Source of the DNA: an uncultured Acidimicrobiaceae bacterium | GTDB taxonomy: Bacteria > Actinomycetota > Acidimicrobiia > Spongiisociales > UBA5794 | Direction of reading: 5' to 3' | DNA: 7,455 nucleotides | Assembly (NCBI GenBank): GCA_947258635.1 | Contig: CAMYJM010000172.1 | Span: forward strand, 1 to 7,455 | Shown: positions 6,143 to 7,455 of the stretch, piece after piece | How positions within the stretch are numbered: position 1 is the stretch's first letter | How the letters are laid out: each line of letters starts with the position of its first letter | Translations under genes and position numbers: made by a program | Notes under the pieces: generated by a model | Told to the model about the DNA's origin: nothing | Database searches by the model: none | Seen by the model: only the letters and a program-made list of their open reading frames with translations

Positions 6143-7446
6143 CGGACCATTTTCTGATCAACCGGATTATTGGCCAGGTCACGGACAAAACATCCGTCGA
6201 TCTTGATGTAATCGACCGGCAGTCGTTGCAGGTAACCAAATGAGCTGTAACCGGTGCCGAAATCATCGAGTGCCAGCTCACAGCCGATATTTCTCAGGGA
6301 AGCGATCTGATGCTCAACATAGTTGAGGTGGCGTACAGCGAGGCTCTCTGTAATTTCAAATATCACCGCTTCCGCCGGCACGTTGTTCTTGTATAGGTGC
6401 AGTTGAATCAACACCGTGAGATCATCAGTCTCGAACGCATTGGCTGAAAGATTGAGGGAAAAGCGCAGGTCCGGGCGGCCCTGGCGGTGTTCGCCGAGGG
6501 CTTTGATGGCATTCTCCACCAGCCAGGTATCGATCTCGGCCATCAGGCCGAAGCGCACCGCCGCCGGCAAAAATGCGTCGGGGGCAATGGTCTTGTTGTC
6601 ATCAGTCAGGAGTCTGAGCAACACCTCGTGATGGGTGATGCGACCCGTCGCGATCTGCACGATGGGCTGAAACCGCAGCGCAAACCTGTCATTGTCAATC
6701 GCATTGCGCAGCTTATTCACCCAGCCGACATCGGCCACGATCTTTTCGGCCTCACGCTCCGACATGCTGTAGAACGTGAGCCTGTTCCGGCCGCTCTCCT
6801 TGGCTTCACGGCAAGCAATATCGGACTGGGCGATGAGGTCGTCGTGGTCGAACTTGTCGGAATCGATCATTGCAATACCGATGCTGCAGTGCACGTGGAA
6901 AACGTGATCGTCCTCGATGTGGGCAAGACGCCGCATATCCTCGAGGATCTTCTCAGCAAGTTCTTTTGCCTTGCGTTTCTTGACACCGATGGCAAGCACT
7001 GCAAATTCATCGCCGCCGAAACGGGCTACCAGGCCTAAATGATCGACGGTTCTTTTGAGCTGATCAGCGACCTTGCGAATCAGGCGGTCGCCGGCGGGAT
7101 GGCCACAGGTGTCATTGACATACTTGAACTGATCCAGATCTATAAACAGCAGCGCGCTCGATGTTTCATTCACCGTGACGTTATCAACTTCCTTCTTGAG
7201 TTCCTCTACCAGTCGGCGACGGTTGAACAACCCGGTCAGGCCGTCATGATTCGCAAGACGTAAAAGCTTTTCATCACGTTCTCCGAGAGCGGATGCAGTG
7301 GACTCGAGCGCCTCGACAATCTCGGAGATCTCACGATGTTCCTGATCACGCACGGGGTGAAGGTCGAGGACGTCCTCAACTTGCCGGCGAACACGCCGTT
7401 TCCCGAGTCGGTGATCGACATGTTGGCGGGCGGGCTCGGGCAGCAC
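6064..7446 (-). CDS. GGDEF/EAL c-di-GMP protein, broken at both ends
   Basis: The open frame gives 460 residues from GTG 7446, but only about residues 41-435 are genuine. Residues 1-40 are the antisense of a carboxylase gene. From SEIVEALES a short coiled coil leads to a GGDEF domain: LANHDGLTGLFNRR (64-77), FIDLDQFKYVND (101-112) and ARFGGDEF (141-148), so the cyclase active site is intact. The inhibitory RxxD five residues before GGDEF is missing (DHLG instead). The EAL domain has EVLLR in place of EALLR (274-278), NLSAN (332-336), FEITES (363-368), DDFGTGYSS (394-402) and YIKIDG (413-418). After NPVDQKMVR (427-435) the frame enters nonsense and stops at 6064-6066, while the expected AQGYFIGRP tail lies in another frame. 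The segment with the catalytic Glu of the AEFVE motif is absent. The gene is convergent with rnt and was probably a membrane-anchored or sensor-linked c-di-GMP enzyme; the sensor part is lost. Confidence 0.85.
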   Translation of the reverse strand: MLPEPARQHVDHRLGKRRVRRQVEDVLDLHPVRDQEHREISEIVEALESTASALGERDEKLLRLANHDGLTGLFNRRRLVEELKKEVDNVTVNETSSALLFIDLDQFKYVNDTCGHPAGDRLIRKVADQLKRTVDHLGLVARFGGDEFAVLAIGVKKRKAKELAEKILEDMRRLAHIEDDHVFHVHCSIGIAMIDSDKFDHDDLIAQSDIACREAKESGRNRLTFYSMSEREAEKIVADVGWVNKLRNAIDNDRFALRFQPIVQIATGRITHHEVLLRLLTDDNKTIAPDAFLPAAVRFGLMAEIDTWLVENAIKALGEHRQGRPDLRFSLNLSANAFETDDLTVLIQLHLYKNNVPAEAVIFEITESLAVRHLNYVEHQIASLRNIGCELALDDFGTGYSSFGYLQRLPVDYIKIDGCFVRDLANNPVDQKMVRLSRRATSSAVPPRCRRRNRCRFQST

Positions 7447-7455
7447 CCGTTCGAG
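7321..7455 (+). CDS. Pyruvate carboxylase / oxaloacetate decarboxylase-type fragment (runs off window)
   Basis: The plus strand reads 45 residues with no stop to the right edge: LGDLTMFLITHG, KVEDVLN, PFPESVIDML and GGLGQHPFE. The order GD-L-x-x-FL ... EDVL ... FPESV ... G-x-LGQ is the part of pyruvate carboxylase (and of the oxaloacetate decarboxylase alpha subunit) that follows the carboxyltransferase barrel and precedes the biotin-carrier domain. Pyruvate carboxylase makes oxaloacetate from pyruvate, bicarbonate and ATP. No start codon or ribosome site belongs to it here; the methionine at 7336 is internal to the family alignment, so the upstream part of the gene is missing at the junction. 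Its GC content is high, like the left part of the window. Pyruvate carboxylase and the decarboxylase subunit cannot be told apart from this piece. Confidence 0.7.

Larger units (their letters stand above)
5147..7326. other. Segment of different origin (gammaproteobacterial-like) between two broken genes
   Basis: The segment starts inside one gene (M17-like end) and stops inside another (GGDEF/EAL), and the flanking genes are also cut within conserved domains (FHA-transglycosylase-like on the left, carboxylase on the right). Base composition drops inside it, as hand counts at 7141-7200 (27 of 60 GC) against 3361-3420 (43 of 60) and 7381-7440 (41 of 60) show. No transposase, integrase, tRNA or inverted terminal repeat marks either edge. 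Best reading: a chimeric assembly or clone; second choice, a horizontally acquired piece inserted with deletion of host DNA. Confidence 0.6.

Noticed and set aside
5147..7326. Middle segment as an insertion sequence, integron cassette or phage island
   Set aside because: There is no transposase, integrase or attachment-like repeat, and no matching inverted ends. Both edges cut genes that belong to different sources.

Overview
The window reads as two kinds of DNA joined together. Positions 1 to about 5146 are GC-rich (43 of 60 bases by hand count at 3361-3420) and carry envelope and signalling genes of a high-GC, probably Gram-negative bacterium. Several products have lipoprotein signals. The mix (HDOD protein, secreted D-aminoacylase-like amidohydrolase, NodB-type deacetylase, FHA protein with a lytic-transglycosylase-like continuation) would fit Gemmatimonadota or a similar phylum, but that placement is an inference. 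Positions about 5147 to 7326 are poorer in GC (27 of 60 at 7141-7200) and look gammaproteobacterial, mainly because they hold a full-length RNase T, an enzyme largely confined to that class. From about 7321 to the right edge the sequence is GC-rich again (41 of 60 at 7381-7440) and encodes part of a pyruvate carboxylase-type protein.

Left to right: an HDOD signalling protein runs leftward off the window (1-579, minus). A 290-base gap follows with two inverted repeats and an 11-base-period direct repeat. Next come an orphan lipoprotein (870-1256, plus) and, convergent with it, a large amidohydrolase of the N-acyl-D-amino-acid deacylase family (1272-2957, minus). Divergent from that gene across 85 bases is a tight two-gene operon: a 66-residue two-helix membrane protein (3043-3243) and an exported polysaccharide/peptidoglycan deacetylase (3247-4212). 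An FHA-domain single-pass membrane protein starts at 4331. Its body resembles FHA-lytic transglycosylase proteins, but after about residue 272 the frame continues into what looks like the C-terminus of an M17 leucyl aminopeptidase. RNase T follows (5306-5929), then a convergent GGDEF/EAL gene (6017 to about 7327, minus) that is broken twice: its 5' part is missing at the right junction, and about 100 bases of its EAL domain are missing near 6142.

Biologically, the left part is a plausible envelope-remodelling neighbourhood: removal of acyl groups from D-amino acids or sugars outside the cytoplasm, with phosphothreonine-reading and HDOD signalling proteins nearby. The middle part is the typical small end of a gammaproteobacterial contig. 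Three discontinuities, each cutting a conserved domain, with no transposase, integrase or terminal repeats, make a chimeric assembly or clone the leading explanation. A transferred segment is the alternative. I see no convincing new defence or mobile system, and no RNA gene, CRISPR array or insertion sequence.
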